Source: Polaromonas sp. AER18D-145 (GTDB lineage: Bacteria; Pseudomonadota; Gammaproteobacteria; Burkholderiales; Burkholderiaceae_C). From it: DNA of 44,601 nucleotides. The notes beneath the pieces were generated by a model that saw only the letters and a program-made list of their open reading frames with translations, ran no database searches and was not told the origin of the DNA. How positions within the stretch are numbered: position 1 is the stretch's first letter; each line of letters opens with the position of its first letter. Location of the stretch: positions 1-44,601 of the forward strand of contig NZ_NBZV01000040.1 in NCBI RefSeq assembly GCF_002379095.1, read 5' to 3'. Below are positions 27,038 to 35,940 of the stretch, piece by piece. A program made the translations under genes and the position numbers.

Positions 27038-28387
27038 TCAATTCACTCCTGAATTTAGGCCGTTGCAGCCTGCGTAGAGGTCGCGCCGCGATAGTGGAAC
27101 CGGGCATTCGCCAAGGTTGTGCCTGGAGGCGAGAATTTGGTAAATCCCTGTTCCACCAGACTCGAACTCCAGCGCGCAGGCTGCCATGTACAAGCGCCAA
27201 ACACGATAGGTCGCCTCGCCAACTTCGCGCAGCGCAGCGTCGCGGTTGGCCTCCAGTCGTTGCACCCAATGGCGCAACGTCAGCGCGTAGTGCGGCCGCA
27301 GACCCTCAACATCGTGGATTTCGAATCCCGCGCGCTCCATCCCGAGTTGAATGTTGCTGACGCAATCGAGTTCGCCATCCGGGAAGACATAGCGGTTGAT
27401 GAACTCAGTGGCCACCGTCTTGTTCCAGCCCTCTTCGTCGTGCGTGATGCCGTGATTGAGGAACAGTCCGCCAGGACGCAGCAGGCGCATGACGGTCGAC
27501 AGATAGGTCGGCAGGTTGCTCAAGCCAACATGCTCGAACATGCCGACGCTCGACACCTTGTCGTAGACGCGTTCGCCGGCCATGTCCCGATAGTCGCGCA
27601 GCTCCACAGTTACCAGTTCCTGCAGCCCGTCTGCCTTGATACGCTGCTGGGCGTACTCGAACTGCTGCTGGCTAAGCGTGATGCCGTGGGCCCGCACCCC
27701 ATGATGCCTGGCAGCCCAGCACACCAGGGCCCCCCAGCCGCAGCCGATGTCAAGCAGCCGCTCGCCGGGCTGAAGTCGAAGCTTGCGGCAGATATGCTCC
27801 AGCTTGTTGCGCTGCGCCTGATCCAGCGATTCGTCAAGGCTAGTGAAATAGGCGCATGAGTACACGCGCTCCGTGTCTAGCCACAAGCGATAAAACTCGT
27901 TGGAGACGTCGTAGTGAAACTGGATCGCGGCACGGTCACTGTCTTTCGAGTGGCGATGGGAGAAACGCCGGGCGATCCGGGAAGCCAAGGTATCACCCGG
28001 CTTGAGATTGGGATCCGTCATGGCGGGCAGGCGCCAGGCATCGCGCAGCAGGGCCAGCTTGTCGTGCCAAGTAAGGGATAGGCGCTCGAAATGCGTCTTT
28101 AATGAGAGTGCGCTGTACAGGTCACCCTCGAAATCAATCACACCCCGGAAGTAGGCATCCGCCAATAACAGCGGACTACGCTCAAGAATCAGACGACGCA
28201 GGATGGCAGGATCGCGCAGCACCAGCGTGAAGGATGGCAACTGATCACCGGGCGCATGCAGGATATTGTTCCACAGCCGCAGGGAAGCTGATCCAGCGTA
28301 GCCTCGCATCAAACGATCGAAGATTCTGACAGCCGTTAAGTCTGCAGTGGCTGCATCTGTCGCGCTGGCTGGAGTGTTACTTGTCAC
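27038..28387 (-). CDS. cfa: Cyclopropane-fatty-acyl-phospholipid synthase
   Basis: The GTG at 28387 with AGAGG six bases upstream is preferred over a TTG at 28411 without a site. The 449-residue enzyme transfers a methylene from S-adenosylmethionine onto double bonds of membrane phospholipid acyl chains. It has the CFA N-terminal domain (about 25-160) and the methyltransferase domain with FHYDVSNEFYRLWLD, a SAM loop LLDIGCGWGALVCW, GITLSQQQFEYA and MFEHVG. Cyclopropanation hardens membranes against acid and starvation stress, fitting a low-oxygen survival cluster. Confidence 0.95.
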   Translation of the reverse strand: MTSNTPASATDAATADLTAVRIFDRLMRGYAGSASLRLWNNILHAPGDQLPSFTLVLRDPAILRRLILERSPLLLADAYFRGVIDFEGDLYSALSLKTHFERLSLTWHDKLALLRDAWRLPAMTDPNLKPGDTLASRIARRFSHRHSKDSDRAAIQFHYDVSNEFYRLWLDTERVYSCAYFTSLDESLDQAQRNKLEHICRKLRLQPGERLLDIGCGWGALVCWAARHHGVRAHGITLSQQQFEYAQQRIKADGLQELVTVELRDYRDMAGERVYDKVSSVGMFEHVGLSNLPTYLSTVMRLLRPGGLFLNHGITHDEEGWNKTVATEFINRYVFPDGELDCVSNIQLGMERAGFEIHDVEGLRPHYALTLRHWVQRLEANRDAALREVGEATYRVWRLYMAACALEFESGGTGIYQILASRHNLGECPVPLSRRDLYAGCNGLNSGVN

Positions 28388-28432
28388 TGTGGGCCTCTGA
28401 AGGTTGACCAACGGGTTCTTGGGCGGGATCGC

Positions 28433-28903
28433 TTAGCGGACTTCGCGATGAGGCGACCAGGCTGACACAGCGAACTCGATCTCGGTGGCTCGGCTGGCCA
28501 GCTTGACTATGACGCGGAAGCGGTATGGCCCGCTCCTGGCGGTCGAGAACAACTGGCCGTAGGTCATTTGGCCGTTGACACTCATCGGCGTCAGGTACTT
28601 TGGCGGTGCATCGACAATCCCGGTTTCGCTGAGCTGGGCGCGCACCACGGCGTCCCCGATACGCGCGCCGCTACTTGTGAACAGGGCAACGACGAGGTGA
28701 TGGACTTGGCCACCGTCCTGCGGCACGACACCATGCATGTCTTCCAAAGCGTGTTTCTCTGACACGACTGCGGCGGGCACGAGACCCCAGTAGAGAACCA
28801 CACCGTCGCGTTCGAGGCGCGCCTGTGCCAAGACGGCGGACGACCCAAGTGCGAGGATGAGCAGCACAAAAAGTGCAGCCAGTTTTGACAACACGAACGA
28901 CAT
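28433..28903 (-). CDS. Exported protein of unknown function (156 aa)
   Basis: The ATG at 28903 has GGAGG five bases upstream; a further ATG at 28936 overlaps the prs stop codon but would add 11 unlikely residues. The product has a signal peptide (LAALFVLLILALGSSAVLA) and a mature domain of about 125 residues with HALEDMHGVVPQDGG, VHHLVVALFTSSGARIGDA and PPKYLTPMSVNGQMTYGQ. The pattern resembles small periplasmic immunoglobulin-like proteins with scattered His/Met that may bind metals. No firm family is recognised. It lies between prs and cfa on the same strand. Confidence 0.8.
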   Translation of the reverse strand: MSFVLSKLAALFVLLILALGSSAVLAQARLERDGVVLYWGLVPAAVVSEKHALEDMHGVVPQDGGQVHHLVVALFTSSGARIGDAVVRAQLSETGIVDAPPKYLTPMSVNGQMTYGQLFSTARSGPYRFRVIVKLASRATEIEFAVSAWSPHREVR

Positions 28904-28932
28904 GGCGGCCTCCCGGATAGTCTGGTTCGGAT

Positions 28933-29820
28933 TCATGGAAGAAACTCGCGCACGCTGGCTGCAATGGCGGAAGCCAGTGCGATGCGATTGGACGGGTGAG
29001 AAATCGTGTCGCAGCTCACTATGTCAGCCGCACCGGCCGCATGCAGATCCTCAAAAGCCGTTTGTGCGAACACAGCATGCACGGCCACGCACACGGGTGC
29101 GGCCAGACCGATACGGCGTAGATGGCCAACGGTTTCGATCATGGTCCGTGCGGTCGAAACGATGTCGTCCACCAGCACTGGCGTGTGCGAGCGCCAGCGA
29201 TCAACCTCAGGGACGGACACTTCGACATCACGATCGCCTCGCCGGGTCTTTGCCAATATGATGAAAGGCACTTCCGCGCGCTGCGCCACATCCCTTACCC
29301 ACTGGGCGCTTTCCTCGTCAGGCCCAATCAAAAGCGGTTGGCTTACATTCAGCCGTACCCAGCTTGCGACGCCGTCTGCCGCATGGGCCACCCGCGAAGG
29401 AATACTGTAAACCTGCGATAGATCCGCAATGCGGTGCAAATGAGGATCTACAGTGACCAACCAGTCCACATGGCGTGAGATCCACGCCGCTACATGCTGA
29501 GCGCTGATCGTCTCACCCGCGTGAAACTGCCGATCCTGACGCATGTAGGCCAGGTATGGAGCCACCAAGCCGACCGATACCGCACCAGCTTCGCGGATGG
29601 CGCATGCCAGAAGCAGGAGCGGCACCAGTTTGTCATCCGGTCGATCAAGCGTGCACACGATGAACACATGTCGCCCTTCGACCGAGGTTTCAGCCCTCAC
29701 ATGGGATTCTCCGTCGGGGAAACGGCGAACCGTTGCAAGTCCGCGATCGAAATCAAAATGAGCAGCCAGATCGTCGGTAAGACGTTCATTGCCAGGCATG
29801 GCGGTCCCCACGGGCTTCAT
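28933..29820 (-). CDS. prs: Ribose-phosphate pyrophosphokinase, short class-III-like
   Basis: The 295-residue enzyme interconverts ribose 5-phosphate plus ATP with PRPP plus AMP. Signatures are [11 protein letters not shown] (32-42), DPHLHR (125-130), the flexible loop [11 protein letters not shown] (191-201) and the PRPP loop [13 protein letters not shown] (215-227), in which STARTM replaces the usual STGGT. It is shorter than the ~315-residue housekeeping form and resembles the archaeal class III type. It overlaps the AMP/thymidine phosphorylase gene by four bases (ATGA), so it is unlikely to be the cell's main PRPP synthetase. The reverse reaction would make ATP from PRPP and AMP. Confidence 0.9.
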   Translation of the reverse strand: MKPVGTAMPGNERLTDDLAAHFDFDRGLATVRRFPDGESHVRAETSVEGRHVFIVCTLDRPDDKLVPLLLLACAIREAGAVSVGLVAPYLAYMRQDRQFHAGETISAQHVAAWISRHVDWLVTVDPHLHRIADLSQVYSIPSRVAHAADGVASWVRLNVSQPLLIGPDEESAQWVRDVAQRAEVPFIILAKTRRGDRDVEVSVPEVDRWRSHTPVLVDDIVSTARTMIETVGHLRRIGLAAPVCVAVHAVFAQTAFEDLHAAGAADIVSCDTISHPSNRIALASAIAASVREFLP

Positions 29821-31325
29821 GATTTTGCCTCCTCGCCCAGTGTCAAAATCGGGTGCGTCGCGAGATAGCGCTTAGCGTAGGCCAGTTCTCCCGGTGCCTC
29901 CGCGTGCAATGTGAACAAGGGCTGACCAAGCTGCACAGGATCGCCCAACTTCACATGTAAAGAGAGCCCGACAGTGGGAGCGCCAGGCGCACCGGCGAGT
30001 TTCGCAACCCGCGCGAGCCGTCGACTGTCGATGCCGGAGACATAGCCGGTACGTTCGGCTGTCACCGCTTCAAGCAAAGGGGCGACACCGGGCTCGCGCA
30101 ACCCACCTTGCGCCTCGCAGATAGCCTGAAACTTGTCCCAGGCCGCGCCGCTGTCAAGTAGTCGCCAAGCCTCCGATTTGCCAGCGCCTGGAATGCTATG
30201 CCCGCAGAACTCCAAAAGATCTCCCGCCAGCACCAGCGACCGCATGCGAAGATCCACAGGGGCCGCAGCCGCACCGCGCAACACCGCCAGGACGTCATGC
30301 GCTTCCAGTGCGGGGCCAACGCCACGCCCAACGGGCTGTGCACCGTTCGTGCGGACAACCCGCAAGTGGATTCCATGTGCAGCAGCTACCTGTTCAAGCA
30401 GGACCTGAAGGCGATGCGCATCTTCATTGGTCCGAATCTTGGCGGTGGGACCAACGGGAATGTCGATCACCGCGTGCGTCGCCCCGGCGGCAATCTTCTT
30501 GGACAACACGGACGCGACCAGCTGGGCGTCGCTATCAAGGTCCAGTGGACGCTCAACGCGGATCAGCAAGTCATCCGCCGGACTCAGGGTCAGCGCCCCT
30601 CCCCATACAAAACAGCCGCCCTCGCGCTCGACGACGCGGCGCATTGCAGGTAGATCCAGATCAACACGGGTCACCGTCTCCATCACATCGGCGGTACCAG
30701 CAGGTGAAGTGATCGCGCGGGATGAAGTCTTTGGCATTGTCAGCCCAGCTGCAGCGGCAATGGCAACCACGATGGGAGTTGTCCGGTTGCCAGGCAAACC
30801 TCCTATGCAGTGCTTGTCCGCAATGGGGGTTCGCCCCCAATCAATACGCTCCCCCACGTCAACCATTGCTCGCGTCAGATCGATTGTTTCCTGGAGGTCC
30901 ATACGCCCACCCGCGCAGGCACTCAGGAAGGCGGCGATGTGCATATCCGAATATCGGCCCGCAGCGACGTCCGTCACGATGGCCTTGAGCGCAGGGGCAT
31001 CAAGCCGATGACCGTAGATCTTGGCACGCATGGCACTCAGAGAGTCGAGTGTCGGCGCATGCGCCACGCCGACGATGTCTCCCAAAATGGCATTCAACGC
31101 TTTCCAGGCGCTGGTTGAAAGACTGACCTCCCCCTCCGCCAGCAGATCTGAATCGACGACGTTGATTGTCGCTATGATGCGACGGTCGTGCAGGTCTACC
31201 TCGACGCGTGTTTGCGCTTCGAACCCTTCAGCGCGGCAGACGTGGCAATCCCGCCGCATGTAGATCACGAATTCCTGGTGTGTGTCTATCCCCAGGGGAC
31301 GCAGCCGCAATCCAACTCCGTTCAT
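29817..31325 (-). CDS. deoA: AMP/thymidine phosphorylase, archaeal-type DeoA family
   Basis: At 502 residues this matches the long phosphorylases known from archaea as AMP phosphorylase, rather than the ~440-residue bacterial thymidine phosphorylase. It has the extra N-terminal domain (about 1-95) and the core motifs [15 protein letters not shown] (170-184) and [16 protein letters not shown] (198-213). Archaeal AMP phosphorylase splits NMPs with phosphate into base and ribose 1,5-bisphosphate. No ribose-1,5-bisphosphate isomerase or RuBisCO is in the window, so the product's fate is open. It overlaps the beta-CASP gene upstream and prs downstream by four bases each, forming a tightly coupled set. 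Strict thymidine phosphorylase activity is possible. Confidence 0.88.
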   Translation of the reverse strand: MNGVGLRLRPLGIDTHQEFVIYMRRDCHVCRAEGFEAQTRVEVDLHDRRIIATINVVDSDLLAEGEVSLSTSAWKALNAILGDIVGVAHAPTLDSLSAMRAKIYGHRLDAPALKAIVTDVAAGRYSDMHIAAFLSACAGGRMDLQETIDLTRAMVDVGERIDWGRTPIADKHCIGGLPGNRTTPIVVAIAAAAGLTMPKTSSRAITSPAGTADVMETVTRVDLDLPAMRRVVEREGGCFVWGGALTLSPADDLLIRVERPLDLDSDAQLVASVLSKKIAAGATHAVIDIPVGPTAKIRTNEDAHRLQVLLEQVAAAHGIHLRVVRTNGAQPVGRGVGPALEAHDVLAVLRGAAAAPVDLRMRSLVLAGDLLEFCGHSIPGAGKSEAWRLLDSGAAWDKFQAICEAQGGLREPGVAPLLEAVTAERTGYVSGIDSRRLARVAKLAGAPGAPTVGLSLHVKLGDPVQLGQPLFTLHAEAPGELAYAKRYLATHPILTLGEEAKS

Positions 31326-32683
31326 CGTGCAATCTCCAAGGTCTGGCCCAGCCGCGGGACGGTCACAGACCAGCCGAGTTCACGCTCTATGCGTTGCCGG
31401 AGCGCATCTGCCGGAGCCGGTTCGCCATGATTGAGGAAAACACCCCGAGGTGCCTTCGGAGAAGTTTTGAGCCAATCGACGATCTGGCGCGCGTCGGCGT
31501 GGGCGGACATGCCTGGCAAAGACACCACTTCGGCATTGACGGCGACATCCTCCCCGTGAATGCGAATGCTTTTCTCGCCGGCAACTATCCTGCCGCCGCG
31601 TGTGCCCCCAGCCTGGAATCCGGCGAACACAATGGTGTTTCGTCTGTCCGGCGCCAGCGCCTTTAGGTGATGCAGCACCCGCCCACCAGTGGCCATGCCA
31701 CTTGCCGACACGATGACGGCCGGGTAATGTTGGGCGACCAGCGCACGCGACTCCTCTACTGTACGAACCATTTTCGCGACCTGACACATCCCGATGCACT
31801 CCTCCGGCGACAGCCGGTGTTCAGCGCGATAGCGGTGATAGATATCGGTCATGTCGATTGCCATCGGGCTGTTCAGGTATACGGGCATGTCAGGGATTTC
31901 CGAACGCTCTTTTAAGCGGTAAATCGAATACAAAAGCGATTGGGCTCGCCCGACTGCAAACGCGGGAATTACTACGACACCTCCCCGTGCGGCCGTGCGC
32001 CTGATCACCTCGCCCAGAAGAGTTTCGGCATCTGCCCCGTCATGAAGGCGGTCACCGTACGTCGATTCGGCGACGATATAGTCAGCCCGCTCGATAGGCG
32101 TAGGCGCCCGCATGACGAGATCGTCCGGGCGGCCCAGGTCGCCTGAGAACAAAATGGTGGTCTCGCCCGCCGTCACCTCGACCGAACCGGCGCCCAGAAT
32201 ATGCCCCGCTGGCCGTAGGCGGAGATGCATACCGGCGACGCCTCTGGCGGGGGCATCAAAAGGCAACGGCTCCAGACGACGCAAGGCCCGGAAAGCATCC
32301 TCTTCGGTGTACAGCGGCAGGGCTGGTGTGTGTTTAGACCGCTGGCGGCGGTTGGCATACTCCGCGTCTTCTTCCTGCAACCTTCCGCTGTCGGGCAGCA
32401 GAACTCCGCAGACTTCAATCGTGGATGGCGTGGCAAATACCGGACCACGAAAACCCTGCTTGACGAGCAACGGCAAGGCCCCGGAATGATCGAGGTGGGC
32501 ATGCGTCAGGACGACGGCATCGAGTTGTTTCGGATCGAAGGGAAATTCCTCCCAATTCATCGAGCGCAAATTTTTGTAGCCTTGAAACAGACCACAATCG
32601 ACAAGCAGCTGTTTCCCTTCATGGGTGACGAGCGTCTTCGAACCGGTGACAGTGCCTGCGGCACCGAGGAATGAGAGTTTCAT
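31322..32683 (-). CDS. Metallo-beta-lactamase/beta-CASP RNA-processing hydrolase
   Basis: The 453-residue protein has the zinc-site signature HAHLDHSG (His61, His63, Asp65, His66), a further GHILGAGS histidine motif, [12 protein letters not shown], then the beta-CASP domain (about 200-330, with ESTYGDR and [12 protein letters not shown]) and the RMMBL-like C-terminal SAHAD motif. This is the CPSF/YSH1-type exonuclease family that cuts RNA at the 3' end or degrades it. Together with the phosphorylase it could supply nucleotides from RNA, which is inference. It overlaps the phosphorylase gene by four bases and lies 107 bp after the GAPDH gene. Confidence 0.93.
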   Translation of the reverse strand: MKLSFLGAAGTVTGSKTLVTHEGKQLLVDCGLFQGYKNLRSMNWEEFPFDPKQLDAVVLTHAHLDHSGALPLLVKQGFRGPVFATPSTIEVCGVLLPDSGRLQEEDAEYANRRQRSKHTPALPLYTEEDAFRALRRLEPLPFDAPARGVAGMHLRLRPAGHILGAGSVEVTAGETTILFSGDLGRPDDLVMRAPTPIERADYIVAESTYGDRLHDGADAETLLGEVIRRTAARGGVVVIPAFAVGRAQSLLYSIYRLKERSEIPDMPVYLNSPMAIDMTDIYHRYRAEHRLSPEECIGMCQVAKMVRTVEESRALVAQHYPAVIVSASGMATGGRVLHHLKALAPDRRNTIVFAGFQAGGTRGGRIVAGEKSIRIHGEDVAVNAEVVSLPGMSAHADARQIVDWLKTSPKAPRGVFLNHGEPAPADALRQRIERELGWSVTVPRLGQTLEIAR

Positions 32684-32790
32684 GTGGAGACTTTCAGGTA
32701 AGTGATTGAAAATTAGGCTTCGGGTGGCTCCAACACTGGTTTAGCCATTGCAGTACAACAACCACCGGTCGTATACAAAGACCCCCTCTG

Positions 32791-33846
32791 TCATGACAAA
32801 GGCCATTTTTTTGATGCAAACGGTGCGCCCACGCCTAAAGAGGCGTCTGTCATGGCAATGGATTCGCTTGCAGGCACACCGCTTATCCCCAGCGCACGGA
32901 TGGCGTCTATCGTCTCTGGAATAACGATGGCCTGGTTGTCCACCATGTAGGCATAAAACAACTCCGCGCCTTCCACGTGCAGCATGTCGGACCAAAGTCC
33001 TACTTCGTACAGGCTGTCGTGCGGTCGGCCGCTGTCGGCCATCAACTCCTTGACCACGTTTGGGGCAGTGAGGCCGGTACTGCCTTTGATTAGGGCGATC
33101 CGGCTGGAGCGGGAAAAGATCTCCAGAACTTCCTCTTTGCTCGCTGAACGTGTCATATCAACCGCCCAATAATGGACGTGCGCAATCGTCGTCGGAACAG
33201 CGACCGCCATCGTCACCACGTCGAGATCGGGATCAACGCTGCGCGCATCGGGCCCCTGGTGGCTCGGAATCGAAGGTTCTGGAAGCACCGTGTTGATGAT
33301 GCCGCCCAGATGACTTTCCCATGGGTCGGTGGCTCGCCGCAGCAGTGTGCCGCGCGCGCGTTTGAGCAAGCCGGCGCGTTTGAGGGCACCCAGGGTGCGA
33401 ACGATCGATGTGGTGTTGCAAGACACCACACGGGTCGCTGGGCGACCGACCGCCGAGGCGTAGTTCGCCTCAGCCACGAAGGAATGCCCAGTTACTTCGT
33501 GTTTTTCGCCGCCGTGAAGAATAAATGCCTTTCCGGCGGCGCGATAGCGCTCCGCATTGCTGGCACCAACGCGCTTGGGCGTACAGTCCACGACGATGTC
33601 GCTGATGCCCAAGAGATCATCCAGCGACCCGTTGAGATGAAAACCCGCCTCTCGCATGCGCTGGCTTGCCGACGCGTCCGCGGCATAGAGGGGTATTTGT
33701 TGCGTCACGGCGCCCAGAATGCGCCAGTCTGCGGCAACATCGGCTACGCCCGCTAATGCCATATCCGGCTGACTTTTGATGGCTTTGGCAACACGCTTGC
33801 CGATCACACCGTAGCCAACGATGCCTACCTGGATCATGTTGTTCAT
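32791..33846 (-). CDS. gap: Type II (archaeal-type) glyceraldehyde-3-phosphate dehydrogenase
   Basis: The 351-residue enzyme shows the N-terminal Rossmann motif VGYGVIGKRVAKAI and the catalytic-cysteine motif SCNTTS (Cys143) of the archaeal type II GAPDH, not the SCTTNC of bacterial GapA. Other type II features are DCTPKRVGASN, FILHGGEKHEVTG and RRATDPWESHLGG. It oxidises glyceraldehyde 3-phosphate to 1,3-bisphosphoglycerate, the other product branch of phosphoketolase. A type II enzyme in a betaproteobacterium suggests transfer. A 107-bp gap follows to the beta-CASP gene, and 148 bp precede it. Confidence 0.92.
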   Translation of the reverse strand: MNNMIQVGIVGYGVIGKRVAKAIKSQPDMALAGVADVAADWRILGAVTQQIPLYAADASASQRMREAGFHLNGSLDDLLGISDIVVDCTPKRVGASNAERYRAAGKAFILHGGEKHEVTGHSFVAEANYASAVGRPATRVVSCNTTSIVRTLGALKRAGLLKRARGTLLRRATDPWESHLGGIINTVLPEPSIPSHQGPDARSVDPDLDVVTMAVAVPTTIAHVHYWAVDMTRSASKEEVLEIFSRSSRIALIKGSTGLTAPNVVKELMADSGRPHDSLYEVGLWSDMLHVEGAELFYAYMVDNQAIVIPETIDAIRALGISGVPASESIAMTDASLGVGAPFASKKWPLS

Positions 33847-33994
33847 TCGTTCTCCTTTATCAATCGATACTGGGCTACCGCGAGATCTGGGGCGTCACGC
33901 CTCAGGACGCCTGCGAGGTCGGGCTCAGCGAGCCATATCGCTGCCGACGCGCCCTTCGCTTTCGTCCTTCCGGCACGGCAGCACGAGTCTCTTT

Positions 33995-34741
33995 TCACGT
34001 AACACCTCTTCCGGCGCTTACGACTCGGCGAATCCGCGCCATGTCCCGCTGCCGCCAGGTGAGATGCTCATAAACACTGCTCCAGTACATGCCGAAAGCG
34101 AAGCCAAACAAGAGCTCCTCTATGGGCAAACCGCCCGGACGCCAGGCAAGCAAGGCGCCCAGGTTCCAGACGGCCTCAACGTAACCGGGCCAAAACCACT
34201 TCAACCCCAGCAGAAAAACCGCATACAGCGCCAGAAAAACGCCTCCGCCGAAGAGTGTGTTTCGCCAGAGGTCCAGTCGGCAGAAGAGTGTTGCCATTGC
34301 CCCTGAAAACATCGCCAGAATTCCGGGATATATGGGGTTCCAACGCAGCACCATCAGGCCACCGAAGACGAAAAGTGGACAGGCTAGTGCCAACAGATGC
34401 CAGCGATGCTGTGGCATCGATCTCGCTCGGTGATCCATGCTTCTGAGTGGCAATGAAGTTAGAGCGCGATAGCCGGCCACGCCTAGGCCACCGATCGCGA
34501 AGCAGAAGATCAGGCTTTCAATATCAAAGCCTGTTCGTTGGGCCAGGTCAAACAGGCTGGGTGGATTCCAATAGGCGGGCACGAACAGTGGCTCTGTCAG
34601 ACCGAAAGGTGTGGTCAGCATGCTGGCCCAAAGCATGGGACGGCGCAGTTCGGGGCGGAAGTAGAACAGCAGTGCCCACGGCACCATAAATGCCGAGGCC
34701 CAGATTAACCATGTGTAGCGGAAAGATGGATCGTCGGTCAC
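33995..34741 (-). CDS. Lycopene-cyclase-domain-like membrane protein
   Basis: I chose the GTG at 34741 (TDDPSFRYTWLIW...) because neither it nor the TTG at 34756 has a strong site and this gives the more natural start. The 248-residue product has about seven transmembrane helices and a C-terminal segment with LLAWRPGGLPIEELLFG and YWSSVYEHL, which resembles lycopene cyclase (CarR) domain proteins. No other carotenoid gene is in the window, so the role may be different. It is 45 bp after the methyltransferase gene on the same strand and 148 bp before GAPDH. Confidence 0.65.
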   Translation of the reverse strand: MTDDPSFRYTWLIWASAFMVPWALLFYFRPELRRPMLWASMLTTPFGLTEPLFVPAYWNPPSLFDLAQRTGFDIESLIFCFAIGGLGVAGYRALTSLPLRSMDHRARSMPQHRWHLLALACPLFVFGGLMVLRWNPIYPGILAMFSGAMATLFCRLDLWRNTLFGGGVFLALYAVFLLGLKWFWPGYVEAVWNLGALLAWRPGGLPIEELLFGFAFGMYWSSVYEHLTWRQRDMARIRRVVSAGRGVT

Positions 34742-34786
34742 GCCGTTGCGCCCCAAGTGAGATGATTTTCAATGTCCGGCGACGTG

Positions 34787-35449
34787 TTATGTGGGGTGTT
34801 GAGTCGAGGGCGATCCGCCAAAGTTCGGAATAAATCGAGGTGTTCGGCTCGCGTAGCGATCCCATTCATCCCCAAAACGCTGTGCCGATTCGCGCTCCTC
34901 CGTATAGGAAAGCCGCACGTACATCACACACAAGACTGGGAACATCACCAGCGTCAGTACCGTTGGCCACTGCAGCAGGAAGCCGAACATGATCATCACA
35001 AACGCCACGTACTGGGGATGCCGAACCCTTGCATATGCGCCACTTTGAGCAAGTGTTCCTGCACGCTGGTTCGCGTACAACACCGACCAAGCTGCGGACA
35101 GCAGCCAAAAGCCGCCGCCGATGAATAAGGCGCTGAGCAGGTGAAATGGGCCGAGGTGGGGATTAGCACGCCAGCCGAACATCACCTCCAACAAATGACC
35201 TGCATCGTGCGAGAGGAAGTCCACACCCGGGAACTTGGTGCTCAACCATCCCGACATCAGGTAGATGGTTAGCGGGAAACCATACATCTCGGCAAAAAGC
35301 GCCACCAGAAACCCGGAGAAGGCACTGAACGAGCGCCAGTCCCTTGGGCTCTGCGGCTTGGCGAAACTAAAAGCGAAAATAATGAACACCAGTGAATTGA
35401 TGACTACCAGCGTCCACAGCCCATAGGCTGGTGCAGAAGATTGGTCCAT
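34787..35449 (-). CDS. Isoprenylcysteine/phospholipid methyltransferase-like membrane protein
   Basis: A 220-residue protein with about five membrane helices and the C-terminal motif [14 protein letters not shown] followed by [15 protein letters not shown] and [14 protein letters not shown]. The RHPxY and late E..L/E..F..E..Y spacing are the signature of the ICMT/PEMT family, which methylates membrane-bound substrates with S-adenosylmethionine. The substrate here is unknown. It lies between a DUF2933 gene (21 bp) and the lycopene-cyclase-like gene and is often seen beside copper-resistance genes in Burkholderiales. Confidence 0.85.
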   Translation of the reverse strand: MDQSSAPAYGLWTLVVINSLVFIIFAFSFAKPQSPRDWRSFSAFSGFLVALFAEMYGFPLTIYLMSGWLSTKFPGVDFLSHDAGHLLEVMFGWRANPHLGPFHLLSALFIGGGFWLLSAAWSVLYANQRAGTLAQSGAYARVRHPQYVAFVMIMFGFLLQWPTVLTLVMFPVLCVMYVRLSYTEERESAQRFGDEWDRYASRTPRFIPNFGGSPSTQHPT

Positions 35450-35470
35450 GTCCTTGACTCCGATATAGGT

Positions 35471-35773
35471 TCAGTGGTGGTGGGTGCCAGATGACGCTGA
35501 TGCGCCCGGCTTCGGGGTAACCTCTCCGGGTGCCGCGTCTTGGTCGCGGCGGCCGGGCGTATCGTCGGATCGATGTTGACCGTGGCCCCCATGACCGCCG
35601 TGGAACATATGCATCAACACGCAGCCCCCCAAGAGCAGGAAGGGTAGCCAGCCGAAAAGATGAGCGCGATGTTCTGCCAAAAGGAAGAACAGAGCGACCG
35701 CCGCAAAGCCGGCGAATATCCAAGTGGAGGCCTTGCCGCACTGACGCAGGCGTGAGGAAAGTGAGCGTTTCAT
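35471..35773 (-). CDS. DUF2933-like small membrane protein
   Basis: A 100-residue protein with an N-terminal basic stretch, one or two membrane helices (about 18-33 and 40-56), and a HMFHGGHGGHGQHRS segment followed by a disordered tail ending in THHH. The membrane helix plus CVLMHMFHGGHGGHG layout is typical of DUF2933 proteins encoded near copper systems. The His-rich part probably faces the periplasm or cytosol near a metal transporter. It lies 166 bp downstream of the CPD-type ATPase on the same strand. Confidence 0.85.
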   Translation of the reverse strand: MKRSLSSRLRQCGKASTWIFAGFAAVALFFLLAEHRAHLFGWLPFLLLGGCVLMHMFHGGHGGHGQHRSDDTPGRRDQDAAPGEVTPKPGASASSGTHHH

Positions 35774-35852
35774 GTGAAGGTCCTTGCGAGAATCGTGGTT
35801 TGAAAATTGCAGGGCTCAAGGGCCGCGTAGGAGATGTCAAAAGGCGCGCTGA

Positions 35853-35940
35853 AAATAGATGTCCCGGCCTCTTCTTCCCGTACCTTTCGATGTTTTGAAC
35901 AATCTGACTCCAGGTCGCTTGGAACCGGGGACAGATTTAT
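35853..35940. repeat. Inverted pair of REP-like short repeats
   Basis: AAATAGATGTCCCGG (35853-35867) faces CCGGGGACAGATTTAT (35925-35940); the second, read backward, is ATAAATCTGTCCCCGG, so the two are imperfect inverted copies about 57 bp apart. Similar ATAAATCTGTCCCC motifs flank REP-type palindromic units in many proteobacteria. The second copy touches the ATPase stop codon (35940-35942). It could act as an mRNA-stabilising or terminating hairpin between the ATPase and the DUF2933 gene. Confidence 0.45.

Noticed and set aside
29817..31325. RuBisCO-linked AMP pathway as in archaea
   Set aside because: No RuBisCO or ribose-1,5-bisphosphate isomerase gene is present in the window, so the full archaeal pathway cannot be claimed.
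33858..33875. ATCAATCGAT upstream of GAPDH as an FNR box
   Set aside because: Only one half-site fits; the other half has too many mismatches.
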